DNA of 64,000 nucleotides, taken from assembly GCF_001513955.1 (NCBI RefSeq), contig NZ_KQ948154.1, forward strand, positions 248,001 through 312,000, in the 5' to 3' direction. Of this stretch, positions 43,005 through 53,005 are shown piece after piece. How positions within the stretch are numbered: the stretch's first letter is position 1; each line of letters opens with the position of its first letter. This stretch comes from Streptomyces pseudovenezuelae (GTDB lineage Bacteria > Actinomycetota > Actinomycetes > Streptomycetales > Streptomycetaceae). The notes under the pieces are model-generated. The model saw nothing but the letters and a program-made list of their open reading frames with translations. It did no database searches and was not told the origin of the DNA. The position numbers and the translations under genes are program-made.

Positions 43005-45233
43005 TCACCCGGTGATGTCGCGTACGTCCCCGTCCCGCTCCTTCTCCAGCTCCGCCACGACCTCGTCCAGCCCTTCATGGGCGGCGCGGCACTCCGGCGG
43101 CTCGATGCTGATGCGGGGCATCCGGCGGTCCAGCCAGCCCGGCAGCCACCAGTTGGCGCCGCCCAGGAGGTGCATGAGGGCGGGAACGAGGAGCGTGCGC
43201 AGGACGAAGGCGTCGAGGGCCACGGCGGCGGCGAGGGCGATGCCGAACATGGCGATCACGCGGTCGCCGCTGAGGACGAAGGCGAGGAAGACGGAGATCA
43301 TGATGACCGCCGCGGAGTTGATCACCCGGCTGGTCTCGGCGAGTCCGACGCGGACGGCCCGGCGGTTGTCGCCGGTCTCCAGCCATTCCTCGTACATCCG
43401 GCTGACCAGGAAGACCTGGTAGTCCATGGAGAGCCCGAAGAGGACCGAGACCATGATCACGGGCAGGAAGGGTTCGATGGGGCCGGCGCGGCCCAGCCCC
43501 AGCAGCTCGCTCCCCCAGCCCCACTGGAAGATCGCCACGACCACTCCGAAGGCGGCGGCGACGGCGGCCACGTTCATCGCGGCGGCCTTCAGCGGGATGC
43601 CTACGGAGCGGAAGGCGAGCAGGAGCAGCAGACAGCCCAGGCCGATGACGACGCCGACGAACAGGGGCAGCTTGCCGACGATGACGTCCGCGAAATCGTC
43701 GTAGGAGGCGGTCATCCCGCCCACGTGGATGTCGAGCGTGGTGCCGGTCTCGGCGCGCGGCAGCACCTCGGTGCGCAGCCGGTCCACCAGGTCACTGGTC
43801 TGCTGGGACTGCGGGGCGGACTCGGGGACGATCGTGAAGTAGGCGAGGTCGCCGACGGTGTCGTAGGTCACCGGGGTGGTGGAGGCGATGCCCTCGGTGG
43901 TGCGCAGGGTGGCGTCGAGGTTGTCGAGGAGGAGCTTGTCCTCGGCGCCGTCGACGGGGGTCACCAGCGTCAGCGGGCCGTTGACGCCGGGGCCGAAGCC
44001 CTCCGCGAGCAGGTCGTAGGCCTGCCGGGTGGTCGAGGACCGCGGGTCGTTGCCCTGGTCGGAGGTGCCCAGGCGCAGGCCCAGGGTGGGCAGGGCGAGG
44101 ACGGTGATGACCAGCAGGGCGATCGCGCCGAGCAGTTTGGGGTGCCGTTCGACGAACGCGGACCAGCGGTGGGCGAACCCGGTCGGCAGTTCGGGCTGGG
44201 GCCCGTGCTCGGTGAGCCGGCGCCGCTCGCGCCGGCTCAGGGCGCGCATGCCGATGAGGGAGAGCAGGGCGGGCAGCAGGGTCACGGACGCGGCGACGGT
44301 GAGGACGACGGTCAGCGAGGCGGCGATCGCGACGCCGTTGAGGAAGCCGAGCCTGAGGATCAGCATCCCTAGCAGGGCGATGCAAACCGTGGCACCCGCG
44401 AAGACGACGGCACGCCCCGTGGTGCTGACGGCGTTCTCGACGGACTCGGCGACGCTCAGCCCGCGTTTCAGGCCGCGCCGGTGTCTGGTGACGATGAAGA
44501 GCGCGTAGTCGATGCCGACGCCGAGCCCGATCAGCATGCCGAGCATGGGCGCGAAGTCGGCGACGGTCATGGCGTGCCCGAGCAGCACGATCCCGGCGTA
44601 CGCGGTGCCGACGCTCACCAGGGCGGTCGCGATGGGCAGCAGGGAGGCGGCGAGCGAGCCGAAGGCCAGGAACAGCACGACGGCGGCCACGAGCACGCCG
44701 ACGATCTCGGCGACATGGCTGCCGGAGGACTCGGTGAGGGCGACGGCACTGCCGCCCAGCTCCACCTGGAGCCCGTCGGCCTCGGCGTCCTTGGCGGTGT
44801 CCACCAGGGCCTTCGCCTCGGCGGCGTCGATCTCCTCGGCGGAGTGGTCGAAGGTCACGGTGGCGTACGCGGTGTGTCCGTCGGCGCTGATCCGCCCGGT
44901 GCCCGAGTCGTCGTACGGGCCGACCACGGTGGCCACGCCGGGCAGGTCGGCGACTTTGTCCAAGGTGGCGGTCATCGTCTGCTCGACGTCGGCGTCCCGG
45001 ACCGAGCCGGAGGTGACGTGCCAGACGACGGTGTCGCTGTCGCCGCCGAGTCGCGGGAAGCCGTCCTGGAGCAGCTGGGTGGCGCGGCCCGACTCGGTGC
45101 CGGGGACCTCGTAGTCGTTCGAGTAGGCGGACCCGGCGACGGCGGCGCCCGCGCTCACTCCGCCGAGGGCGAGGAGCCACAGGAGGACGACGACCAGGCG
45201 TCGTCGGACACACCAGCGTGCGAGGGCTGCCAC
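43005..45233 (-). CDS. MMPL-family RND transporter
   Basis: A 742-aa membrane protein with the two-fold MMPL plan: TM1 (LVVVLLWLLALGGVSAGAAV), an extracytoplasmic domain (about 35-170), a TM2-6 cluster containing GIDYALFIVTRHR (conserved proton-relay Asp), a second periplasm-like domain (about 370-500), and TM7-12 containing LFGLSMDYQVFLVSRMYEEW. It exports lipids or hydrophobic compounds in related actinobacteria; the substrate here is unknown. The upstream region holds a long inverted repeat at 45330-45390. Confidence 0.92.
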   Translation of the reverse strand: MAALARWCVRRRLVVVLLWLLALGGVSAGAAVAGSAYSNDYEVPGTESGRATQLLQDGFPRLGGDSDTVVWHVTSGSVRDADVEQTMTATLDKVADLPGVATVVGPYDDSGTGRISADGHTAYATVTFDHSAEEIDAAEAKALVDTAKDAEADGLQVELGGSAVALTESSGSHVAEIVGVLVAAVVLFLAFGSLAASLLPIATALVSVGTAYAGIVLLGHAMTVADFAPMLGMLIGLGVGIDYALFIVTRHRRGLKRGLSVAESVENAVSTTGRAVVFAGATVCIALLGMLILRLGFLNGVAIAASLTVVLTVAASVTLLPALLSLIGMRALSRRERRRLTEHGPQPELPTGFAHRWSAFVERHPKLLGAIALLVITVLALPTLGLRLGTSDQGNDPRSSTTRQAYDLLAEGFGPGVNGPLTLVTPVDGAEDKLLLDNLDATLRTTEGIASTTPVTYDTVGDLAYFTIVPESAPQSQQTSDLVDRLRTEVLPRAETGTTLDIHVGGMTASYDDFADVIVGKLPLFVGVVIGLGCLLLLLAFRSVGIPLKAAAMNVAAVAAAFGVVVAIFQWGWGSELLGLGRAGPIEPFLPVIMVSVLFGLSMDYQVFLVSRMYEEWLETGDNRRAVRVGLAETSRVINSAAVIMISVFLAFVLSGDRVIAMFGIALAAAVALDAFVLRTLLVPALMHLLGGANWWLPGWLDRRMPRISIEPPECRAAHEGLDEVVAELEKERDGDVRDITG

Positions 45234-45329
45234 GAACGTGCTCCCAGGAATGGTGAATTGTGGATCTTTGACCGGGAACAGTCGTTCATGAGGTGAACGG
45301 CCCGCAAAGAACGCATGAGCAATGCGTGG

Positions 45330-45390
45330 CCCACTCTTGCAGGCAAAAGTGATCGTTTACCGCGATCGTGCGCTTATTCACAAGAGTGGG
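45330..45390. promoter_or_regulatory. Widely spaced inverted repeat upstream of the MMPL gene
   Basis: Perfect 10-bp arms CCCACTCTTG (45330-45339) and CAAGAGTGGG (45381-45390) enclose 41 nt, which contain a nested GATCG...CGATC pair. The interior is AT-rich compared with its surroundings and lies about 100 bp upstream of the transporter start. It may be two operator half-sites that allow looping, or a stem structure in RNA. Confidence 0.45.
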
Positions 45391-45427
45391 AGACAGATCA
45401 CAGGACAGTAACGGCCTCTCTGTCACC

Positions 45428-45733
45428 TCAGTCGAACTGGTCGCCCAGCGCCATCACCATGACCCCGACGATCAGCAGCCACAGCGCTCTGCGGGTGCGC
45501 CCCCGGGAGCCCAGGACCGTCGCGAGCACGCACACCGCGGCACCGAAGGCGTAGGCGGCCGGCACGAGCGCGGGGGCGGAGCCGGCCGCGCGGAGCGCCG
45601 CCGCGGCCAGACCGGCCAGGGTCAGCAGGGCGCCGGTGCCGGAGGCCGTCCAGCGGGCCCGCCGGGCGTCCAGGGCCTGGTCGTCGTAGTCCTCCCGTAT
45701 GTCGGACGGTTCGAAATTCGCAGGACCGTTCAT
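45428..45733 (-). CDS. Small two- or three-TM membrane protein
   Basis: A 101-aa protein: a soluble acidic head (MNGPANFEPSDIREDYDDQ) followed by hydrophobic segments TGALLTLAGLAAAALRAAG, VPAAYAFGAAVCVLATVLG and ALWLLIVGVMVMALGDQFD. No family is recognised. Confidence 0.7.
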   Translation of the reverse strand: MNGPANFEPSDIREDYDDQALDARRARWTASGTGALLTLAGLAAAALRAAGSAPALVPAAYAFGAAVCVLATVLGSRGRTRRALWLLIVGVMVMALGDQFD

Positions 45734-45873
45734 GGCGGGCGAGCGTAGCGTGTTCCGCTGAGAATGCCGGGCCTCCGACGGCCCCCGACTGAAGCAGGTG
45801 CGTTGTTTGAGCGTCCGACCGAGCTCCGCCGTATCCCTTTCCGTCTCTCAGGACTCAAGGAGCCCGTTCACCG

Positions 45874-46689
45874 ATGCCAGACGACATCACCCCGAGGACC
45901 TCGCAGACCTCGAATGAGGACCTCATCCGGCGGCTGACACAGGACCGCTACCCCCGCAGCAACAGCTACGACGTCCGCTGGGTCATCGAGAACCAGATGG
46001 GCCCGAACGCGCTGTGGCTGCTGGAGTGGCTCGCGCCCGCCCTGGGCCTGGACACCCTGCGCCCCTGCGCCCGGGTGCTCGACCTGGGCTGCGGCCGGGC
46101 GATGACCTCGGTCTTCCTGGCCAGGGAGTACGACGTCCAGGTCACCGCGGCCGACCTGTGGGTCAAGCCGGACGACAACGCGAAGCGCATCGCCGAGGCA
46201 GGTTTCGCCGACCGGGTGCTGCCCGTGCACGCCGAGGCGCACGACCTGCCGTTCGCCGAGGGCAGCTTCGACGCGATCGTGAGCATCGACGCCTACCAGT
46301 ACTTCGGCACGAACGACCTCTATCTGCCCACGCTGACCCGGCTGTTGAAGCCGGGCGGGCGGATCGGTGTCGTGGTGCCGGCGCTGCGGGAGGAGCCGGA
46401 CGGCATCGAGCCGCCGGAGCACCTCAAGCAGTGGTGGGAGCCCGACTTCTGGTGCTTCCACACCGCCGACTGGTGGCGGCGGCACTGGACCCGCAGCGGA
46501 GCCGTCGAGGTGGAGACGGCCGACTGGCAGCCGGACGGCTGGCGGGACTGGCTGCTGTGGTGCGAGGTGATCGCCGAGGAGAGCCCTCAGGAGTTCCATC
46601 GCACGATGGCCCGCGAGGTCGGCGAGATGGTCCGGGTCGACGAGGGCCGCTCGCTGGGTTTCGTACGGCTTGCAGGACGCCGTAAGTAG
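45874..46689 (+). CDS. SAM-dependent class I methyltransferase
   Basis: A 271-aa protein. Motif I is VLDLGCGRAMTSVFLA (residues about 69-84), followed by an acidic strand end (VTAADLW), the motif AHDLPFAEGSFDAIVSIDA and post-motif LLKPGGRIGVVVPAL. It belongs to the Methyltransf_11-type fold. The acceptor is unknown. The ATG at 45874 has CAAGGAG upstream. Confidence 0.88.
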   Translation: MPDDITPRTSQTSNEDLIRRLTQDRYPRSNSYDVRWVIENQMGPNALWLLEWLAPALGLDTLRPCARVLDLGCGRAMTSVFLAREYDVQVTAADLWVKPDDNAKRIAEAGFADRVLPVHAEAHDLPFAEGSFDAIVSIDAYQYFGTNDLYLPTLTRLLKPGGRIGVVVPALREEPDGIEPPEHLKQWWEPDFWCFHTADWWRRHWTRSGAVEVETADWQPDGWRDWLLWCEVIAEESPQEFHRTMAREVGEMVRVDEGRSLGFVRLAGRRK

Positions 46690-46694
46690 GTAGC

Positions 46695-46732
46695 CGTACG
46701 GCCCCGGAGGAGAAGTCCTCCGGGGCCGTACG
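46695..46732. terminator. Bidirectional terminator between methyltransferase and gatB
   Basis: A perfect 17-bp stem with a GAAG loop between convergent genes, 6 bp after one stop and 13 bp after the other. Confidence 0.9.
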
Positions 46733-46744
46733 CGGTGCTCCGGC

Positions 46745-48259
46745 TCAGCCCTCGCTGACGCCCAGCTTCTCCAGGATCAGTTCCTTGACGCGGGCCGCGT
46801 CGGCCTGACCGCGGGTGGCCTTCATGACCGCGCCGACCAGGGCGCCGGCCGCGGCGACCTTCCCGGAGCGGATCTTGTCGGCGATGCCCGGGTTGCCGGC
46901 GATGGCCTCGTCGACAGCGGTGCCGAGGGCACCCTCGTCGGAGACGACCTTCAGACCGCGCTTGTCGACGACCTCGTCCGGGGTGCCTTCGCCCGCGAGG
47001 ACGCCTTCGATGACCTGGCGGGCCAGCTTGTCGTTCAGGTCACCCTTCGAGACCAGCTCGGTGACCCGGGCGACCTGCGCCGGGGTGATGGCCAGTTCGT
47101 CGAGCGCCTTGCCGGACTCGTTGGCGCTGCGGGCGAGTTCGCCCATCCACCACTTGCGGGCGGAGGCCGCGTCGGCGCCCGCGTCGATCGTGGCGACGAT
47201 CAGGTCCAGGGCGCCGGCGTTGAGGATCGCCTGCATGTCCAGGGCCGTGATGCCCCACTCCGCGACGAGCCGGTTGCGGCGCACCAGCGGCAGCTCGGGC
47301 AGCGCGGCCCGGATCTCCTCGACCCACTCGCGCGAGGGGGCCACCGGAACGAGGTCCGGCTCGGGGAAGTACCGGTAGTCCTCGGCCTCCTCCTTCACGC
47401 GGCCCGAGGTCGTGGACCCCGTGTCCTCGTGGAAGTGCCGGGTCTCCTGGACGATCGTCCCGCCGGAGGAGAGGACCGCGGCGTGCCGCTGGATCTCGAA
47501 GCGGGCCGCGCGCTCCACGGACCTGAGCGAGTTGACGTTCTTCGTCTCGGACCGCGTGCCGAACTTCTCGCGGCCGTGCGGGCGCAGCGACAGGTTCACG
47601 TCGCAGCGCATCTGCCCCATCTCCATGCGGGCTTCCGAGACACCGAGCGCCTTGATGACCTCGCGCAGCTCGCGGACGTAGGCCCGCGCGACCTCGGGGG
47701 CCCGCTCGCCCGCGCCCTCGATCGGCTTGGTGACGATCTCGATGAGCGGGATACCGGCGCGGTTGTAGTCCAGGAGCGAGTGCGAGGCGCCGTGGATACG
47801 GCCCGTCGCGCCGCCCACGTGGGTCGACTTGCCGGTGTCCTCCTCCATGTGGGCGCGCTCGATCTCCACACGGAAGGTCTCGCCGTCCTCCAGCTGCACG
47901 TCGAGGTAGCCGTTGAAGGCGATCGGCTCGTCGTACTGGGAGGTCTGGAAGTTCTTCGGCATGTCCGGATAGAAGTAGTTCTTCCGGGCGAATCGGCACC
48001 ACTCGGCGATCTCGCAGTTCAGCGCGAGGCCGATCTTGATGGCCGACTCGATGCCGATCGCGTTGACGACCGGGAGCGCGCCGGGCAGGCCGAGGCAGGT
48101 GGGGCAGGTCTGCGTGTTGGCGTCCTGGCCGAGCTCGGTCGAGCAGCCGCAGAACATCTTGGTCTTGGTGCCGAGTTCGACATGGACCTCAAGGCCCATG
48201 ACGGGGTCGTACGACGCGAGTGCGTCCTCGTACGACACCAGGTCGGTCGTGATGGTCAC
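46745..48259 (-). CDS. gatB: Asp-tRNA(Asn)/Glu-tRNA(Gln) amidotransferase subunit B
   Basis: A 504-aa protein. GTG start at 48259. The N-terminal kinase-like catalytic cradle carries VMGLEVHVELGTKTKMFCGC and the zinc Cys pair TQTCPTCLGLPG; DYNRAGIPLIEIVTKP and DVNLSLRP follow. The C-terminal YqeY-like tail (about 355-504) contacts tRNA. With GatC and GatA it transamidates misacylated tRNAs. It is last in gatC-gatA-x-gatB. Confidence 0.96.
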   Translation of the reverse strand: MTITTDLVSYEDALASYDPVMGLEVHVELGTKTKMFCGCSTELGQDANTQTCPTCLGLPGALPVVNAIGIESAIKIGLALNCEIAEWCRFARKNYFYPDMPKNFQTSQYDEPIAFNGYLDVQLEDGETFRVEIERAHMEEDTGKSTHVGGATGRIHGASHSLLDYNRAGIPLIEIVTKPIEGAGERAPEVARAYVRELREVIKALGVSEARMEMGQMRCDVNLSLRPHGREKFGTRSETKNVNSLRSVERAARFEIQRHAAVLSSGGTIVQETRHFHEDTGSTTSGRVKEEAEDYRYFPEPDLVPVAPSREWVEEIRAALPELPLVRRNRLVAEWGITALDMQAILNAGALDLIVATIDAGADAASARKWWMGELARSANESGKALDELAITPAQVARVTELVSKGDLNDKLARQVIEGVLAGEGTPDEVVDKRGLKVVSDEGALGTAVDEAIAGNPGIADKIRSGKVAAAGALVGAVMKATRGQADAARVKELILEKLGVSEG

Positions 48260-48274
48260 GGTGTAACTTCCCTC

Positions 48275-48510
48275 TCAGCCCAGCAGGACGTCGTCGTCGC
48301 CCAGCCGCTTCAGCTCGCGGTACAGGACGGCGAGGCCGGTGACGACGGCGACGGCGGCCACGGTCGCGTCGATCAGGACCAGCGTGTCGCTCTCGGCGCG
48401 CGCCTTCTTGAGCCGCTTGGCGACACCGATGGCGCCGAAGGCCGTGGTGGCGATGGACAGATACGTGCCGGACTTGGACTTCTTGAAGTCCTTCGCCTTG
48501 GTCAGCTTGC

Positions 48511-48514
<4 letters not shown>
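48275..48514 (-). CDS. Small membrane-associated protein inside the gat operon
   Basis: A 79-aa protein from the GTG at 48514: VSKLTKAKDFKKSKSGTYLS, an Ala/Gly segment IATTAFGAIGVAKRLKK, one good hydrophobic helix (LVLIDATVAAVAVVTGLAVLY) and an acidic tail. GGAGG precedes it, and its GTGA overlaps the gatA stop, so it is coupled to gatA and ends 15 bp before gatB. Position between amidotransferase subunits suggests coordinated expression; function unknown. Confidence 0.8.
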
Positions 48515-50013
<1,499 letters not shown>

Positions 50014-50018
50014 GGCGG

Positions 50019-50315
50019 TTAGTCCTCCCCCAGGATCTGCGGCACCTTGAAACGCTGCTGCTCCTGGGCCGGGGCGCCGGAGAGCGCCTGCTCGGGGGTG
50101 AGCGACGGACGGACCTCGTCCGCCCGCATGACGTTCGTCAGCGGGAGCGGGTGCGACGTCGGCGGTACGTCTTGATCGGCGACCTCACTGACGCGTGCGA
50201 CCGCGCCGATGATGTCGTCCAGCTGTCCCGCGAAGTGCTCTAGCTCTTCGGGCTTCAGCTCCAGACGCGCCAGCCGTGCGAGGTGGGCGACCTCCTCGCG
50301 CGTGATGCCAGGCAT
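50019..50315 (-). CDS. gatC: Asp-tRNA(Asn)/Glu-tRNA(Gln) amidotransferase subunit C
   Basis: A 98-aa protein, MPGITREEVAHLARLARLEL, DDIIGAVARVSEVA and the C-terminal DEVRPSLTPEQAL and FKVPQIL. It wraps around GatA and stabilises the complex. The ATG at 50315 is chosen because the longer frame adds 28 unconserved residues. Confidence 0.95.
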   Translation of the reverse strand: MPGITREEVAHLARLARLELKPEELEHFAGQLDDIIGAVARVSEVADQDVPPTSHPLPLTNVMRADEVRPSLTPEQALSGAPAQEQQRFKVPQILGED

Positions 50316-50441
50316 GCAGCGATCCTCTGGGGTGAGTGTGTGTGGTTCGGGGCCCAATCCTATGGCGCGGTGACCTCTGGCTGTTAAACGGATTCGCAAG
50401 GGGGGTGCCCGAGTCCGTCGTGGAGCGGCCGCGGGTACGTC

Positions 50442-50473
50442 GTGGCTTGTCGCGCAGTTCCCCGCGCCCCTGA
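50442..50473. repeat. Streptomyces interspersed sequence (GCGCAGTTCCCCGCGCCCCT type)
   Basis: The stretch contains GTCGCGCAGTTCCCCGCGCC, which I recognise as a very common intergenic sequence in streptomycete genomes. It sits between gatC and the convergent-side end of the GGDEF-EAL gene. Family membership is from memory. Confidence 0.45.
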
Positions 50474-50504
50474 AGACAAAAGCCGCACAGGTCGGCCGGA
50501 ATGT

Positions 50505-52733
50505 TCACTCCGCCGCAGGCAGCGCTGCCCTCGGTCGCTGCCAGCCCCGCGACCCCCGCGCCAGCAGCCACGCCGTCGTCTCCTCCGGGGGCATCGCCGC
50601 CGCCACCAGCCAGCCCTGTACGGCGTCGCAGCCCATGTCGCGCAGTCGCTCCCAGGTCTCGTCGTCCTCCACGCCCTCCGCCACCACCAGCAGGCCCAGC
50701 GAGTGGGCGAGGTCGACGGTGCAGCGGACGATCTCCGCGTCCTCGGTGTCGACGGCCAGCTTGGCCACGAAGGAACGGTCGATCTTCAGTTCGCTGACGG
50801 GCAGGCGGCGCAGGTGGACCAGGGAGGAGTAGCCGGTGCCGAAGTCGTCCAGGGACATCTTCACGCCGTGCCCGGTCAGGGCGGCGAGGGTGTCCGCGGC
50901 CCGTGAGGGGTCTTCGAGGAGGACGTGTTCGGTGATCTCCAGCTGGAGGGCGCCCGCGGGGACGCCGTGCCGGGCGAGGCGCGCGGCCACCGAGCCGGCG
51001 AAGCCCGGGGTGTGCACGTCACGCGGGGAGACATTGACCGCCACCGGGACGTACAGACCCTGCGCCCGCCACTCGGCGACCTGGGCGAGGGCCGTGTCGA
51101 GGACGTACTCGGTCAGGTGGGGCATCAGCCCGGACGACTCGGCGATCGCGATGAACTCGTCCGGTGGTACCCGCCCGCGCTCCGGGTGCACCCAGCGCAC
51201 CAGGGCCTCCAGACCGGCGACCTGTCCGTCGAAGCGCACCTTGGGCTGGTAGTGCAGCTGCACCTCGTGCGCGTCCAGGGCCCGGCGCAGATCGCCGAGG
51301 AGGCCGAGCCGGTCGGGGGTGTTGGAGTCCCGCTTGGACTCGTAGACCTCTACGCCGGTACGGTCCCGCTTGGCCTGGTACATCGCCACGTCCGCCCGCC
51401 GCAGCAGCCCCTCGGCGTCCACGGCGTGGTCGGGGAAGACGGCGACCCCGGCGCTGGCCTCCAGGACGAGGGTGAGCCCGTCGAGGTCGAGCGGGGAGCT
51501 GAGGGCGGCGACCAGGTTGCGGGCGACCCGGGTCGCGGAGGTCGTGGAGTCGGCGACCGGCAGTAAGACGGCGAACTCGTCGCCGCCGAGCCGCGCCGCC
51601 TCCGCCCCGCGCGGCAGCGCGATCCGCAGCCGGTCGGCGATCTGGAGGAGCAGCCGGTCACCGGCGAGATGGCCCAGGGTGTCGTTGACCGAGCGGAAAC
51701 GGTCGAGGTCGATGAGCATCAGCGCGGACCGGGCGTCGATGCGCTCGGCGTCGTCCAGGGCGCTCCAGATGCGCTCCAGGAGCCACTGTCGGTTGGGCAG
51801 TCCGGTCAGCGGGTCGCGCAGCTGCTCCTCGGCGCGGGCCCGGGCCATCCACAGGGTGGAGTCGAGGGCGATGAGGGGGATCGAGAACAGCGGCAGCAGC
51901 ACCGGCTTGGCGGCGGCGACCACACAGACCAGCGGGGCGATGCCGAGCAGCGCGACCGCGACCAGTCCCTGTCTGACCAGGGCGGTGCGGGCCACGGTGG
52001 GCAGACCCGCGTGGCCGGAGGAGTGCAGATACCAGCCCAGGGCCCGGGTGACCGCGAGATAGGCCACGGCGACCAGGACCACCTCGGGTCCGGTGTAGAA
52101 GGTCCAGGTGTCGGGGTTCCAGGGGGTCTCGACGGACGGCGACTGGCCGAACGCGGCGAGGACCAGGGCGCCGGCGGCTATGCCGAGGATGTCCACCGCG
52201 CCGTGCAGGATGCCCTGCCGCCAGCGGTGGCGCCTGGCTATGCCGACCAGCAGCACCACGGTGAGGCTGACCAGGCCGGCGGACACCCAGCCGTACAGCA
52301 GCAGGACGGCGAGGGTCAGGGCGGCGCCCGAGCCGGTGCCGCCCCACCAGCGGGCCCTGCCGAGGGCGACCAGGTGGCCGACGATGACTCCGGTCAGCAC
52401 GGCCAGCGACCAGCCGACGGTGCCGGACGGGAAGAGCGCGTGACCGCCGGTGAACGCCCGGTAGAAGCCCGCGCCCAGCACGAAGCCGGCCGCCGCGACG
52501 ACCGACGTGGGCAGTGCGGGCCAGGACAGGTGCCGGTCGGTGTCGGGGTCCGGCACACCGGGGGCGCGCTCGGCGGTGAGCTGGGCGGCGCTCGCGGCCG
52601 CGGTGTACTGTCCGGCGGCCCGGCCCTCCGCGCCCGGATGCTCCGAAGGCCGCCCGGCCCACCGGCTCGCCCGCAGGGCGCCGGTGAGCCGGCGCAGCCG
52701 TGAGTCCGGGGCGGCGCTCTCGGTCGGTTCCAT
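50505..52733 (-). CDS. rmdB: Membrane GGDEF-EAL c-di-GMP protein (RmdB-like)
   Basis: A 742-aa protein from MEPTESAAPDSRLRRLTG. About six to eight transmembrane segments (residues about 75-300) are followed by GGDEF (about 315-475) with RLGGDEFAVLL and EAL (about 485-735) with every hallmark intact: GLEALVRW, NVSP, LEITEHVL, DDFGTGYSSL, KIDRSF and VAEGVED. The inhibitory RxxD site before GGDEF is absent (LPRGAEAARL), so no product inhibition is expected there. There is no PAS domain. By gene order and architecture it matches RmdB, reported as a c-di-GMP phosphodiesterase affecting development in S. coelicolor. Confidence 0.88.
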   Translation of the reverse strand: MEPTESAAPDSRLRRLTGALRASRWAGRPSEHPGAEGRAAGQYTAAASAAQLTAERAPGVPDPDTDRHLSWPALPTSVVAAAGFVLGAGFYRAFTGGHALFPSGTVGWSLAVLTGVIVGHLVALGRARWWGGTGSGAALTLAVLLLYGWVSAGLVSLTVVLLVGIARRHRWRQGILHGAVDILGIAAGALVLAAFGQSPSVETPWNPDTWTFYTGPEVVLVAVAYLAVTRALGWYLHSSGHAGLPTVARTALVRQGLVAVALLGIAPLVCVVAAAKPVLLPLFSIPLIALDSTLWMARARAEEQLRDPLTGLPNRQWLLERIWSALDDAERIDARSALMLIDLDRFRSVNDTLGHLAGDRLLLQIADRLRIALPRGAEAARLGGDEFAVLLPVADSTTSATRVARNLVAALSSPLDLDGLTLVLEASAGVAVFPDHAVDAEGLLRRADVAMYQAKRDRTGVEVYESKRDSNTPDRLGLLGDLRRALDAHEVQLHYQPKVRFDGQVAGLEALVRWVHPERGRVPPDEFIAIAESSGLMPHLTEYVLDTALAQVAEWRAQGLYVPVAVNVSPRDVHTPGFAGSVAARLARHGVPAGALQLEITEHVLLEDPSRAADTLAALTGHGVKMSLDDFGTGYSSLVHLRRLPVSELKIDRSFVAKLAVDTEDAEIVRCTVDLAHSLGLLVVAEGVEDDETWERLRDMGCDAVQGWLVAAAMPPEETTAWLLARGSRGWQRPRAALPAAE

Positions 52734-53005
52734 TCCCGTCCCTCTCACAGCCGGCGGTGCCCACGCCACGCGGCTCGTTCGCCCGACAAAACCCTCGACG
52801 GCGCCGCGTTGGAAAACCCTTCCCCCGGCTCATCAGGAGCAGGGGGATGCCCCGACCGCAGCTGGGCACGGCAGGCGCACATCTCAACAGTAGGCCGCAG
52901 AAGGCTTCCACGGGCAGCGGTCGTCGACGGTTGCCCGAATGCGCCCCGGCCACCCGTATGCATCTGGTATGCGCCGATCGGGTGGCCTTCAACCGCCGCT
53001 CCGCG

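Noticed and set aside
42796..43008. Minus-strand 70-codon frame ending DLEVWSILAPEWREAHARA
   Set aside because: The tail looks protein-like and could be the end of a lost acetyltransferase, but the upstream part has no coding character, no ribosome site and no family match I can name, so I left it out.
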